Source: Allobosea caraganae
GTDB taxonomy: Bacteria; Pseudomonadota; Alphaproteobacteria; Rhizobiales; Beijerinckiaceae
Direction of reading: 5' to 3'
NCBI RefSeq assembly: GCF_003351345.1
Contig: NZ_QQTO01000033.1
Span: forward strand, 1-64,000
DNA length: 64,000 bases
The notes beneath the pieces were generated by a model. It did no database searches and was not told the DNA's origin. It saw only the letters and a program-made list of their open reading frames with translations. The position numbers were made by a program, and so were the translations under genes. Below are positions 49,208-59,600 of this stretch, in pieces (the stretch's first letter is position 1; each line of letters begins with the position of its first letter).

Positions 49208-50137
49208 ATGGCCGTTCATCGCTTCGTCCCGACCAGCTATTCGAACGTCATCGGCACGCTGCCCCCGGTCCTCAGCGTCGCCAGCGGCGACACGATCATC
49301 ACCACGACGCTCGATGCCGCCGGCGCCGACCACGAAGGCGTGACGCGCGCGCCGCGCGGCAACCCGATGACCGGCCCGTTCTTCGTCGAGGGCGCCGAGC
49401 CCGGCGATGCGCTCATCGTGACCATCGACCGCATGACCCCCACGCGCGCGACCGGCTGGACCTACTCGCCGGTCTCCCCGCAGGTGGTCGATCCCCGCAC
49501 GGTCGCCGACCTGCCCAAGAGCGAGCGCTTCGAATGGGCCATCGATGCCGCAGCGGGCACCGTCAAGCTGATCGGTGTTTCCGAGCGCATTTCGGGCTGG
49601 AGCTTCCCGCTGACGCCAATGATCGGCTGCTTCGGCGTTGCGCCGGAGCGCGGACAGGCGATCTCCACCGCGACGAGCGGCTCCTATGGCGGCAACATGG
49701 ACTATCGCCGCTTCGGGCCGGGCGCGAGCATCGCCTTTCCCGTCGCCGCGCCGGGTGGCCTGTTCTTCCTCGGCGACGGGCATGCCTGCCAGGGTGACGG
49801 CGAGATCGTCGGAACCGGCATCGAGACGAGCTTCGAGATCGAGTTCACGCTGCATCTGCGCAAGAATGCGCCGGGCCGCTGGCCGCGCTGCGAGACCGCG
49901 ACCGACATCATCACCCTTGCGAGCGGCCGGCCGCTCGACCAGCCGCTCCAGTTCGCGACGACGGAGATGCTCCGCTGGATCGTCGAGGATCTCGGGGTGG
50001 ACGCTGCCGAGGCGAGCCACCTGCTCGGCCAAGCCGTGCGCTACGACGTCGCCAACGTCTTCAACCCGGCCTATTGCGTCGCCTGCCGGCTGGAGAAGAA
50101 TGCGATCACCCAGGGCATGTCGTTGTTCGGCTCATAG
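49208..50137 (+). CDS. Acetamidase/formamidase-family amidohydrolase
   Basis: 309 residues of the FmdA_AmdA family. GDALIVTIDRM, RISGWSFPLTPMIGCFGVAPE, TATSGSYGGNMDYRRFGPGASIAFPVAAPGGLFFLGDGHACQGDGE are signature blocks with the metal-binding Asp/His. Hydrolyses short amides such as formamide or acetamide, releasing ammonia. 173 bp after the flavin reductase gene and 10 bp before TenA. In this setting it may remove a formyl group or ammonia from a ring-degradation product. Confidence 0.9.
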   Translation: MAVHRFVPTSYSNVIGTLPPVLSVASGDTIITTTLDAAGADHEGVTRAPRGNPMTGPFFVEGAEPGDALIVTIDRMTPTRATGWTYSPVSPQVVDPRTVADLPKSERFEWAIDAAAGTVKLIGVSERISGWSFPLTPMIGCFGVAPERGQAISTATSGSYGGNMDYRRFGPGASIAFPVAAPGGLFFLGDGHACQGDGEIVGTGIETSFEIEFTLHLRKNAPGRWPRCETATDIITLASGRPLDQPLQFATTEMLRWIVEDLGVDAAEASHLLGQAVRYDVANVFNPAYCVACRLEKNAITQGMSLFGS

Positions 50138-50147
50138 CGAGGCTGAC

Positions 50148-50840
50148 TTGGACATCTTCGATCGCCTCAAGCAGGCCACCCCGGCCGAATGGACGAGCTA
50201 TGTCGATCACGCCTTCGTCCGGCAGATGGGCGCGGGCACGCTGCCTCAACAGGCGTTTCGGACCTATCTCGTGCAGGACTACCTGTTCCTGATCCAGTTC
50301 GCCCGCGCCTACGCGCTCGCGGTCTACAAGAGCCGGACCCTGGCCGACATGCGGGCGGCGCAGGCGGGATTGTCCGCGATCCTCGATGTCGAGATGGACC
50401 TGCACGTCCGGCTCTGCGGGCGCTGGGGGCTCCAGCCGGGCCAGATCGAGGCGGCTCCCGAGCATCAGGCCACCATCGCCTATACGCGCTTCGTGCTCGA
50501 TTGCGGCATGTCCGGCGACCTGCTCGACCTTCACGTCGCGCTGGCGCCCTGCGTCGTCGGCTATGCCGAGATCGGCCGGCGGCTTGCGCCCGCGGGTACG
50601 GCCGCGCTCGGCGACCATCCCTATCGCGACTGGATCGGCGAATATGCCGGCGATGCCTATCAGGAGATCGCGGCCATGGCCCGCCGCCATCTCGACGATC
50701 TCGCCGCCCGGGCGATGACCGAGCGGCGCTTCAGCGAACTCGCTGCGCTCTTCGCCAAGGCTTCGCTGCTGGAGGCGGATTTCTGGCAGATGGCGCTGGA
50801 TGACAGGCCCCTCACAGGCCCTGCCGGCTCTCCATCATGA
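50148..50840 (+). CDS. TenA-family aminohydrolase (thiaminase II-like)
   Basis: 230 residues starting with TTG 50148 (GCGAGG before it); the frame is open much further upstream but that part is antisense or out-of-frame with formamidase. TenA motifs: QQAFRTYLVQDYLFLIQFARAYALAVYKS, the active-site Cys region VALAPCVVGYAEIGRRL, and the Glu in ASLLEADFWQMAL. TenA hydrolyses 4-amino-5-aminomethyl-2-methylpyrimidine to HMP in thiamine salvage, or related C-N bonds in other TenA subgroups. Unusual location beside formamidase and far from thi genes. The 3' end overlaps the carboxypeptidase gene by 29 bases in opposite orientation. Confidence 0.85.
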   Translation: MDIFDRLKQATPAEWTSYVDHAFVRQMGAGTLPQQAFRTYLVQDYLFLIQFARAYALAVYKSRTLADMRAAQAGLSAILDVEMDLHVRLCGRWGLQPGQIEAAPEHQATIAYTRFVLDCGMSGDLLDLHVALAPCVVGYAEIGRRLAPAGTAALGDHPYRDWIGEYAGDAYQEIAAMARRHLDDLAARAMTERRFSELAALFAKASLLEADFWQMALDDRPLTGPAGSPS

Positions 50841-52398
50841 CGCGGGCGGCTTCGCGCAGGCCGGCGCGGGAGGCGTCTCGCGCGTAGAACATGTGGCCGC
50901 CGGGAAACGTCCTGAGCTGCACGCGGGCCGGATCGCCCAGCGCCGGCAACTGGTCGAGCAGGAGCTTGCTCTCGAAATAGGGCGTGACCAGATCGGTGAA
51001 GCCGTGCGCCACGATCACCTGGAGGCGCGGATCGAGCGCCAGGGCGCTGCGCAGTTCGTGCATGGATTCGCGGTCGCCCCGACCCTGGCCGTAGCTCCAG
51101 CGCCGGGCGATCTCGTCGTTGAGCAGGAAATAGCGCCCGTCGGGCCGCCAGTTCAACTCGCTCGCATAATAGCCGAGCATGGCGCTCGTCAGCGGCGCGG
51201 TGATCGCCCCGAGCACGGCGTCGGGCGCCCGGCTGCGGGCGGCTTCGGGATCGGGATCGAGAGAGGCGACGCTGCCGTCATAGGGGCTGCCGACCAGGCC
51301 CTTGTCGCGGTCGAGCGCACGCAGGAAGGTGCCGGCATCGACCTTGCCGCCGAGTTGTTCCACCAGCGCCCGGTCGAGCCCCGTCAATGCCGAGACCCGC
51401 TCGGTCATGCGCTTGACCGCGTCGCGATCGCGCGGGCCCTTCAGCAGGTCGGCGAGGTAGTCACTGGTGGCATAGCGCTCGGCGTCGGTGAGCGCCTGCT
51501 GCGAGAGCTTGCCGTCGCGCTCGAGCTTCACTGCCGCCATCGCGGGCAGCGACACCACCCAACGCAACGGCGAGCCGCCGGCATCGCGCTGATAGGTGAA
51601 GTCGAGCACCGGCGAGAGCATGATGATGCCGGAGACGCCGACTCCGTCGCTTGTCTGCAACTCGCTGGCGATCTTCGGCGCGCGGAAGCCGCCATAACTC
51701 TCGCCGACGAGATATTTCGGCGAGGCGAGGCGGTCGTTCTGCCGCAGCCAGTTGGCAATGAAGCGAGAGAGCGACTTGTAGTCGCCCTCGACCGACCAGA
51801 GCAGCCCGCGCGCCTCGCCGCCGCCGGGGGCGAAGCGGCTGAAGCCGGTGCCGACCGGGTCGATGAAGACGAGGTCGCTGAAGTCGAGCCAGGTGTCGGC
51901 ATTGTCGACGAGCAGGGGCGGCATCGAGGGCACGTCGCCCTGCCGGCCGAAGGGCAACCGCCTTGGGCCCATCAGCCCGAGGTTGAGATAGGCGGAAGCC
52001 GCGCCGGGTCCGCCATTGAAGGCAAAGGTGACGGGGCGTGCCGTGGCGGGGGCGCCCTGGTCGCGGTCGAGCACATAGGCGACATAGGCGATCTCGGCGA
52101 GCACACGCCCCGACTGGTCGCGCACCGGCAGCGCGCCGGCCGTGGCCGTGTAGCGCAGCGTGCGGCCGGGCAGGGCGAGGTCGTGCCGGGTGATCGAAGG
52201 TGCCGGCAAGGCTGCTCCCTGAGGCGCTGCGGGCCGCGCCTCCTGCCGGCTCTCCGCCCGGCCTTCCTGCTGGCTTGACTGGCTCGGCCCCCGCCGCGAC
52301 GGCCCGGCGTCCTGCGACCAGGCCTGCTCGGCCATGGCGAGCGGCGCCAGCACGATCAGCCCGGCCAGGGCGAGTGAGAGCAGGGGACGGATTTTCAT
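50812..52398 (-). CDS. Secreted serine carboxypeptidase (peptidase family S10)
   Basis: 528 residues from ATG 52398. Signal MKIRPLLSLALAGLIVLAPLAMAEQAWS, then a Gln/Ser/Arg/Ala-rich linker. Oxyanion region FAFNGGPGAAS, FIDPVGTGFS, nucleophile Ser in YLVGESYGGFRAPK, Asp in AHGFTDLVTPY and His in FPGGHMFYARD make a full S10 triad. S10 enzymes are common in eukaryotes and many proteobacteria encode such periplasmic versions. Located tail-to-tail with TenA. Confidence 0.88.
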   Translation of the reverse strand: MKIRPLLSLALAGLIVLAPLAMAEQAWSQDAGPSRRGPSQSSQQEGRAESRQEARPAAPQGAALPAPSITRHDLALPGRTLRYTATAGALPVRDQSGRVLAEIAYVAYVLDRDQGAPATARPVTFAFNGGPGAASAYLNLGLMGPRRLPFGRQGDVPSMPPLLVDNADTWLDFSDLVFIDPVGTGFSRFAPGGGEARGLLWSVEGDYKSLSRFIANWLRQNDRLASPKYLVGESYGGFRAPKIASELQTSDGVGVSGIIMLSPVLDFTYQRDAGGSPLRWVVSLPAMAAVKLERDGKLSQQALTDAERYATSDYLADLLKGPRDRDAVKRMTERVSALTGLDRALVEQLGGKVDAGTFLRALDRDKGLVGSPYDGSVASLDPDPEAARSRAPDAVLGAITAPLTSAMLGYYASELNWRPDGRYFLLNDEIARRWSYGQGRGDRESMHELRSALALDPRLQVIVAHGFTDLVTPYFESKLLLDQLPALGDPARVQLRTFPGGHMFYARDASRAGLREAARVMMESRQGL

Positions 52399-52679
52399 GG
52401 TGAACCTCGACAGCGGACCCGTTAGCGAGACTAAGCCGGCAACCGGGCGCAATTGACGAATTCGATATCACGAAGCCGTCAGGGACCGCCGCGGGCACGA
52501 TTTCGGCGATTGCGCGCGATTGATAAGCTGCGCTTCATGCCGTTTCGCCCTGGGCTGCGGTTATCGGCGCCGGGTTGGCGCCCCACATGGGCAGCGGGCG
52601 CGGCGGCCGGGCGCAATCCCGCCGATTGGCTGTGCCCGCCATCGAATTTGCTGAATTCAAGCTTTTGAGGACCCGTTTC

Positions 52680-53555
52680 ATGTCTCAACCGAACGCAGCC
52701 CAATCCGGCACCTTCAAGATCGGCAACGAGATCACGGTCAACCGCCTCGGCTTCGGCGCGATGCGCATCACCGGCCGTGGCGTCTGGGGCGAGCCCAGCG
52801 ACCATGCCGAGGCGATCCGCACCCTGAAGCGCCTGCCGGAGCTCGGCGTGAACTTCATCGACACGGCCGATTCCTATGGGCCGGACGTCTCGGAGAAGCT
52901 GATCCGCGAGGCGCTCCACCCTTATTCCGGCCTGCTGATCGCGACCAAGGGCGGGCTCACCCGCGGCGGCCCCGACCAGTGGGCGCCGAACGGGCGCCCG
53001 GACTACCTGATCGGCCAGGCGAAGAAGAGCCTGCAGAAGCTCGGCGTCGAGCGGATCGACCTCTGGCAGCTCCACCGCATCGATCCGAAAGTGCCGCGCG
53101 ACGAGCAGTTCGCCGCCATCAAGTCGCTGCTCACTGAGGGCCTCATCCGCCATGCCGGCCTGAGCGAGGTCTCGGTCGCCGATATCGAGGCCGCCCGCAA
53201 GGTCTTCCCGGTGGCGAGCGTGCAGAACCGCTACAACCTCGTCGATCGCGGCAGCGAGGACGTGCTGGACTATTGCGCCGCGCACGGCATCGGCTTCATC
53301 CCGTGGTATCCACTCGCAGCGGGCAACCTCGCCAAGCCCGGCTCGCTGCTCGACACGATCGCGCATCACCATGGCGTGGCGCCGAGCCAGGTCGCGCTTG
53401 CCTGGGTGCTCAAGCGCAGCCCGGTGATGCTGCCGATCCCGGGAACCTCGAAAGTCGCCCATCTCGAGGAGAACGTCGCGGCTGCGGCGCTGCAGCTCTC
53501 GGACGAGGAGTTCGCCGCGCTCGACCGCGCCGGCAAGGCCGAAGCCGGGCGCTGA
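52680..53555 (+). CDS. Aldo/keto reductase (YajO/pyridoxal reductase-like)
   Basis: 291 residues from ATG 52680; the open frame upstream is not family-like. Tetrad: Asp and Tyr in FIDTADSYG, Lys in LIATKGGLTRGGPDQW, His in WQLHRID. RSPVMLPIPGTSKVAHLEENVAAA is the nucleotide-binding helix end. The sequence resembles YeaE/PdxI-type reductases of pyridoxal and similar aldehydes. No signal peptide; single gene. Confidence 0.88.
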   Translation: MSQPNAAQSGTFKIGNEITVNRLGFGAMRITGRGVWGEPSDHAEAIRTLKRLPELGVNFIDTADSYGPDVSEKLIREALHPYSGLLIATKGGLTRGGPDQWAPNGRPDYLIGQAKKSLQKLGVERIDLWQLHRIDPKVPRDEQFAAIKSLLTEGLIRHAGLSEVSVADIEAARKVFPVASVQNRYNLVDRGSEDVLDYCAAHGIGFIPWYPLAAGNLAKPGSLLDTIAHHHGVAPSQVALAWVLKRSPVMLPIPGTSKVAHLEENVAAAALQLSDEEFAALDRAGKAEAGR

Positions 53556-53594
53556 TCCCGGGCGAGCGGCTCGCCTCGGACAGATATCACAACG

Positions 53595-53618
53595 AAAAAG
53601 GTGCGCCATTGGCGCCCC
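53595..53618 (-). terminator. Intrinsic terminator of the RTX phosphoesterase gene
   Basis: On the minus strand GGGGCGCC-AAT-GGCGCACC (one mismatch) is followed by TTTTT; 30 bp past the stop of the 2068-residue gene. Confidence 0.7.
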
Positions 53619-53647
53619 TTCCTCATTGATGGGTGCTTCTCGCCGGC

Positions 53648-56600
53648 TCAGACGAAGCGGAAATCGTCGGTCTGGAGCGAGGAGAGCGAGACATTGGCGA
53701 GGGTGATCGTATCGTTCTCATCTACCGTGATCACCACGTTGCGGCCGTCCTGCGCCATCACATCCACAAGGGAGGCGAGGTTGGCGAACAGGGTGGCGTC
53801 GATCTCGATCACGTCCGAGCTCGAGCCCGTCAGCGTGAAGTCGGTGATGAGGTCGTTGCCCATGCCGGCCTGGAACACGAAGGCATCGTGCCCGGAGCCG
53901 CCCGTCAGCGTATCATTGCCGGCGCCGCCGATGAGCCGGTCGTCGCCCGAGCCGCCGGCCAGGGCATCGTCGCCCGCGCCGCCGGTCAGGATGTCGTTGT
54001 CCGAGCCGCCGTCGAGCTTGTCCGCGCCGTCGCCGCCGTCGATGACGTCCACGCCGGAGCCGCCCTTCAGCACGTCCTCGCCGGCACCGCCGGAGACGAG
54101 GTCGGCGCCCGAGCCGCCATCGACCGCGTCGTTGCCGGTGCCGCCCGTGAGCGTGTCATTGCCGGCGCCGCCGGTGACGGTGTCGTTGCCCGCGCCGCCG
54201 TCGAGCACGTCGCTGCCATTGCCACCAGTCAGCGTGTCGTCGGTGGCGACGGGAGCGTAGCTGAGGTTGATCCCGCCATTGCCGTCCGACGCCACGCTGA
54301 AGGCCATGCCGGCAAAATCCTGCGCCGGATCGAGCTGCAGGGTGATTGGCCCGATCGCCCCGCCCAGGACGGTGAGCAAGTTGCCGGCGCTGAGGGTGGC
54401 GGCGTTGGCGTCGCCGATGCCCTGGAGCTGGATCACGTCCTCCTGGCCGAAGCCCGAGATCGTCCCGGCGAACTGGTTGTCGCCGAGCAGGTCGAGGTCG
54501 ACGCGCAGGGTCTGGGCGCCGTCCTGGAAGGCGATCGCCGCGCCTTCCTGAGACACCGTCCAGGCGCCGTCGACGAGCTTCAGCACCTCGATCCCGGCGA
54601 TCGGGCCGAGCGTGTTTTCGCCTGCCGCGGCAAGCTCCAGCACGTCATGGCCGGCGCCGCCATCGATCGCCGCAGCCGCTCCGGCGATAAGCCGGATCGT
54701 ATCGTCGCCATCGCCGAACAGCACGCGCTCTATGCTGCTGAAGCTGTCGGTGCCGATGCCCTGGCCCGAGGCCTTGTGCGCGGCAAAGTCGAGCAGGACC
54801 GTGCCGGTTGCGCCGAGGAGGGCGAGCGTGTCGATGCCGTTGCCGCCATCGATCGCGTCGTCACCCGCGCCGCCGTCGAGCACGTCGTTGCCGGCCTGGC
54901 CGCGGAGTGTATTGGCGCCGGCATCGCCGGTCAGCCTGTCGTTGCCGAAGCCACCGATGACGGTCTCGATGCCGGAGAGCTCGTCCGAGCCGGCCGCGTC
55001 GCCATCGGCGGTGCCGGCCGCGAGATCGACCGCCACGCCGGCGGTGTCGCCGGAATAGTCGGCGATGTCCGTGCCGTCGCCGCCATCGAGCGTGTCGTCG
55101 CCGACGCCGCCGACGAGCGTGTCGTCGCCCGCGCCGCCGATCAGGTCGTCGTCGCCGATGTTGCCGAGCAGCACGTCGTTGCCCTCGCCGCCATCGAGCG
55201 TATCGTCATCGCTGCCGCCGTCGAGCGTGTCGTTGCCCGCCAGGCCGGAGACGATGTCGTCGCCGGCAAGCGCGTTGATCACGTCGTCGCCAGCCCTCCC
55301 GACGAGCGTGTCGTCGAACTCGGTCGGACCCCCGACCGGCGTGTCGGGCGTGGCCGAGAGATCGGTGACCCGGACGTCGTCGAAGCTCAGGCCCTGGTTG
55401 CCCCATGAGTAGAGCCCGAACGTGCCCTTCTCGTTGCCATGGTCCTCGATGGCGTAGGCGAAGAGCGGCTCGCCGCCGAGCCAGGCCTGGATGCGGTTGT
55501 CGACGATCTCGACGCGCAGCTGCGTCGCCAGGCCGGGCTCGTACTTGCCGGGAACCTGGGCGAGGATCTCCTCAATGCCGTCGCGCATGCGGATCAGGTT
55601 GAAGATGCTGCCGGCGCCGTTGGAGGGGCTGCGGTCGAGCGTGCCTTCGGCGTCGAGCTCCAGCTTGTAGTAGTTCTTGTTGTCCGTGTAGTGGAACAGG
55701 AAGCCGAGACCGTCATTATCCGGCGTCTGGAACGTCGCCTCGATGGCGTAGTCGTCCCAGTTGCGCGCGGCCGGATCGTTGTAGAGCGCGTAGGTGCCCA
55801 GCCGCAGCACGTTGACGCCGTCGCCGAGCGGGCTCCAGCCATCCTGCCAGACATCCGGGTTGCTGGCGCCGTTCCAGGTCAGCTCGCGGCTCTGCAGGTC
55901 GCTGGTCTGGATCAGCTTGCCGTCTGCCGTGACGTGCCATTCCGACGACTTGCCGCCGGTGCCGACGCCACCGAACTCGCCTTCGTCGACGATCGTCCAT
56001 TTCGACAGCGAGGCCGCGGACGAGAAGTCCTCGGCGACCAGGAGCTTCGACTTGTCGACGATGTCGATGTCGACGCGGTCGGACGAGGTCTTGCCCGCCG
56101 CGTCGGTCACGGTCAGCGTGAGCTGGTGCAGGCCGGCGGCGAACTCGACGGCCGGGTTCTTGCCGGTCGCGACCACGTTGCCGTCCTTGTCGGTCCAGAC
56201 ATAGGAGGTGATGTCGGTGCGGCCGAACGAGCTGCCGGCGTCGAGCGTGACGCTCGCCTTGCCGTCGCCGTCGAGGTCGTAGGCGCGCTCGTTCTCGCCG
56301 GCATGGGCGGTCAGGTCGAGGCGGGTCACCACCACGTCGTCGAAGATCGAGCTGCGCTGCTCGCTGGAATAGACGCCGATCGTGCCGTGGGTGAGCGGGT
56401 TGGTGCCGTCGACGACCGGCCCGCCGAAGACGCTGCGGTCGCCGAGGAAGATGTCGATCCGGCCGTCGGTGATCGCGACCTTGAGCGACAGCTCGGCGTT
56501 GAACTGCAGCCCGGCGGCAGTGGAGGCGAGCACGGTCTGGACGCCGTCCTGCACCTTGACCAGCTCGCGGCGGTTGGTCTCGCCGTTCATGCTGAAGCGG

Positions 56601-59600
56601 TAGTAGTTGCGCTCGTCCTGATAGTAGAAGACGACGCCCATGGCATCGTTATCCATCGAGGTCAGCGCGATCTCGTAGACGTAGTCCGACCAGTTCTTCG
56701 CCCCGGCCGAGCCCCAGACCAGGATGTTGCCCACCGCGTCGGACTGCTCGTAGAGCGCGCCTTCCGGCGCCGGCATGCCGTCCGTCCCTTCGGGACGCGA
56801 GGCGGCGGTGCCCTTCACCAGGAAGTTGCCGACGCCGGCGCCGACATCACCGGCGACGACCGAGGAATTGCCCCACTCGTCCACCATGCCGGGCTGGCTG
56901 AAGTCGATCTGCACGGAATAGGGCGTCGGCTGCTCATCGACGATGCCGCCGGCCTTGACGCCGCCGAGATCGGCGATCTCCTGGTCGGTGTAGAGCTTGT
57001 CGGAGAACAGGAAGCTCGAGACATAGAGGTTCGAGGTCTCGCCATCCTCGTCGGAGAACAGCAGCAGGCCCTTGGCGAGGTCGATCGTGTAGCGGTCGTC
57101 GTCCATGGACTGGCTGCCGACCAGCACGCCGTCGATGAACCTTGAGATGGTGACGGTGTCGCCGGTGTCGGTGACGCGGATCACCACGCGCTGCCACTGG
57201 TCGTAGTGGAAGGTGCCCTTATAGTCCTGGTTGATGCCGATGCTGCCGGTGCCGTTATTGTTGTTCCTGATGAAGAAATCGGCGTCGTCCGCGTTGCTGG
57301 TATTGGTCTGGAACAGGGAAGTGTAGCCGCCCGCGCCCGCGCCCGGCACCAGAATGTCGAAAGCCAGGGTGTAGCTGGAGACGACGTAGACGCCGGTCGG
57401 CAGCGGCTGGGCCGGAGTCAGGGTCAGCGCCTGGTTGGTGGCGAGCTTCGGGATGAAGGAGACATTCGCCTCGTCAGGCTGCGGAGCCGGGACATCGGCG
57501 CCGGGCAGCAGGCCGATGCCGTAATCGGAGGCCTTGCCGGAGGTCGCGCCGTTGCCGAAGCCGGCGGCGACGGCCGGGTTGGAGAAGTCGATCTCCTTGG
57601 ACAGGCCCGAGGGCAGGGTGTCGACGATGCCGCCGGCCTTGACGCCGCCGAGCGCCGCGATCTCGGCGCCGGTATAGACCTTGTCGGTGAAGAGCACGCT
57701 GGAGACATAGGCCGGCGCGGTGTCGCCGTTCTCGTCGGCGAAGAGCAGCATGCCCTTGCTGAGGTCGATGGCATAGCGGCCGTAATTGGTGCCGGACTGA
57801 ACGGTGTCGCCGACCTTCAGGCCGTCGATGTACTTGGTGATCAGGACGTCGCTGCCGCGGTCGGTGATGGTGAAGGCGACGCGGTGCCAGGCGTTGAAGC
57901 TGAAGGAGCCTTCATAATCCTGGTTGATGCCGATGCCGGCGCCGCCCTTGAGGAAGAGCTCGCCGTCCGTGGCATTGGTCAGGTCGGTCTGCAGGAAGGA
58001 GAACCAGGCGCCCGACTTCAGGTAGACGTCATAAACCAGCGAATAGGACTTCACGACGGTGCCGGCCGCGGCGTCGTCGATCTTGAGCAGGATGCCGCCA
58101 TTCGCCTTGGTCAGCTTCGGGATCGCGGTGACCGTGGCGTCGACAGGCGCGGGAACCCGCGGATCTTCCGCCGGCAGGCCGACGATGCCGTAACCTGAGG
58201 TCGAGCCGGTGGAGGCGGTGACGGTCTGGCCCGGGCGGCTCCAGCCATCGGCGTTGCCGTCGTTGAAGGTCTCGACCAGCAGGGTATCGTCGCCCTGCAC
58301 GATCACCACGACCTTGTCGGTCGTCGTCACGCCGGCGGCGTCGGTGACGGTCAGCGTCAGGTTGTGCTTGCCGAGGTCGAGGTCGACCGTCGCGTTGGCG
58401 CCGGTCGCGACCACGTCGCCGTTCTCGTCGGTCCAGGAATAGCTCAGCGCTTCCGAGTTCGGATTGAGCGATTTGGAGGCGTCGAGCTGGACGCTCGCCT
58501 TGTCCTCGCCGGCGCTGGCCGACACTTGCAGGTCGTCGCCGGCCTTGGCCATGGCGAAGAGTTCGGGCGCGCCGAAATCGACGTCGGTGAAGGTTTCCTG
58601 GTGGCCGCGATACTCGCCGGTCAGGCCGTCGCGGTCGAGCTCGGGCTTGACGCGGTAGCCGTCGAGATAGTCGTCGAACTGGGTGAAGTAGGTCTCGGTC
58701 GAGACGGTGTTGTTGTCGGGGTCGATCACGACGAGGCGGATGGCGCCGTTGCCGCCGTTGTTGCCCAGCGCCGGGTTGCCGTTGCCGGTGATCTCGCGGG
58801 AGATGCCGTTCTGGTAGTTGACCAGGAACTGGTAGACCGGGTTGCCGTATTGCGAATAGCTGACATCGGTCTCGGCGCCGTCGCCGAAGATGTGACCGGA
58901 GAAGGTCATGCTGATGTTCGGATACTTGGCGAGCAGCTCGCGGTAGATCGTCTCGCCGTCATTGGCGCCGCGCGGATCCTTGCCGATGCCGTAATCGTAG
59001 CCCGCGCCTTCGTCGTAGAGCGGGGCGGCAAGCGGGTCCTGGCGGCCGGCGAAGCTCGTCAGCGAGTGCGAGGCGATCATGACGCGGTGGTCGAGATGCT
59101 GCTCGATGACGTCGCCGGCCCAGCGGATCACATCGTCGCGCGGCCCGAACTCCATCGAGAGCACCAGCCACTTGGTGCCATCAGGCGCCGTGAAGGTGTT
59201 GTAGGTGTTGCGCGCGCTCGTGCTTTCCTGGTCGTAGGCGCCGCCGAAATTATCCGGATTGGTCCCGTTCTGCTTGTCGGGCGAGAAGCGCTCGTCGAGA
59301 TAGACCGAGCTGTGGTCGGCCGCCGAGCCGCCGCTGGCCTGGTCGTGATTGCCGGGCAGCAGCGAGTAGGGGATCTTGCCGTCGAGCTTGCGCAGCGCCG
59401 CCTCGGCGATGTCCCACTGCGAGGACAGGTTGTTCTGCGTGATGTCGCCGACATGGACCATGAACTGGATGTTGTGGCTGTCCTTGTTGTCGACGAGCCA
59501 CTGGGTCATGTCGCCGAAGATGTGGTTCAGCGAGGGGTTGCTGGTGTAGTCCTGCGTGTCGGGGAAGACCGCGACCGTATAGGCGTGCTCGCCGGCGACG

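Noticed and set aside
49638..50147. Long extension of the TenA frame into formamidase
   Set aside because: Out-of-frame translation of the formamidase gene; TTG 50148 with GCGAGG is the sensible start.
54830..55320. Short regular repeats, CRISPR-like on first view
   Set aside because: The 27-bp period codes for RTX nonapeptides in frame, with no unique spacers and no cas genes.
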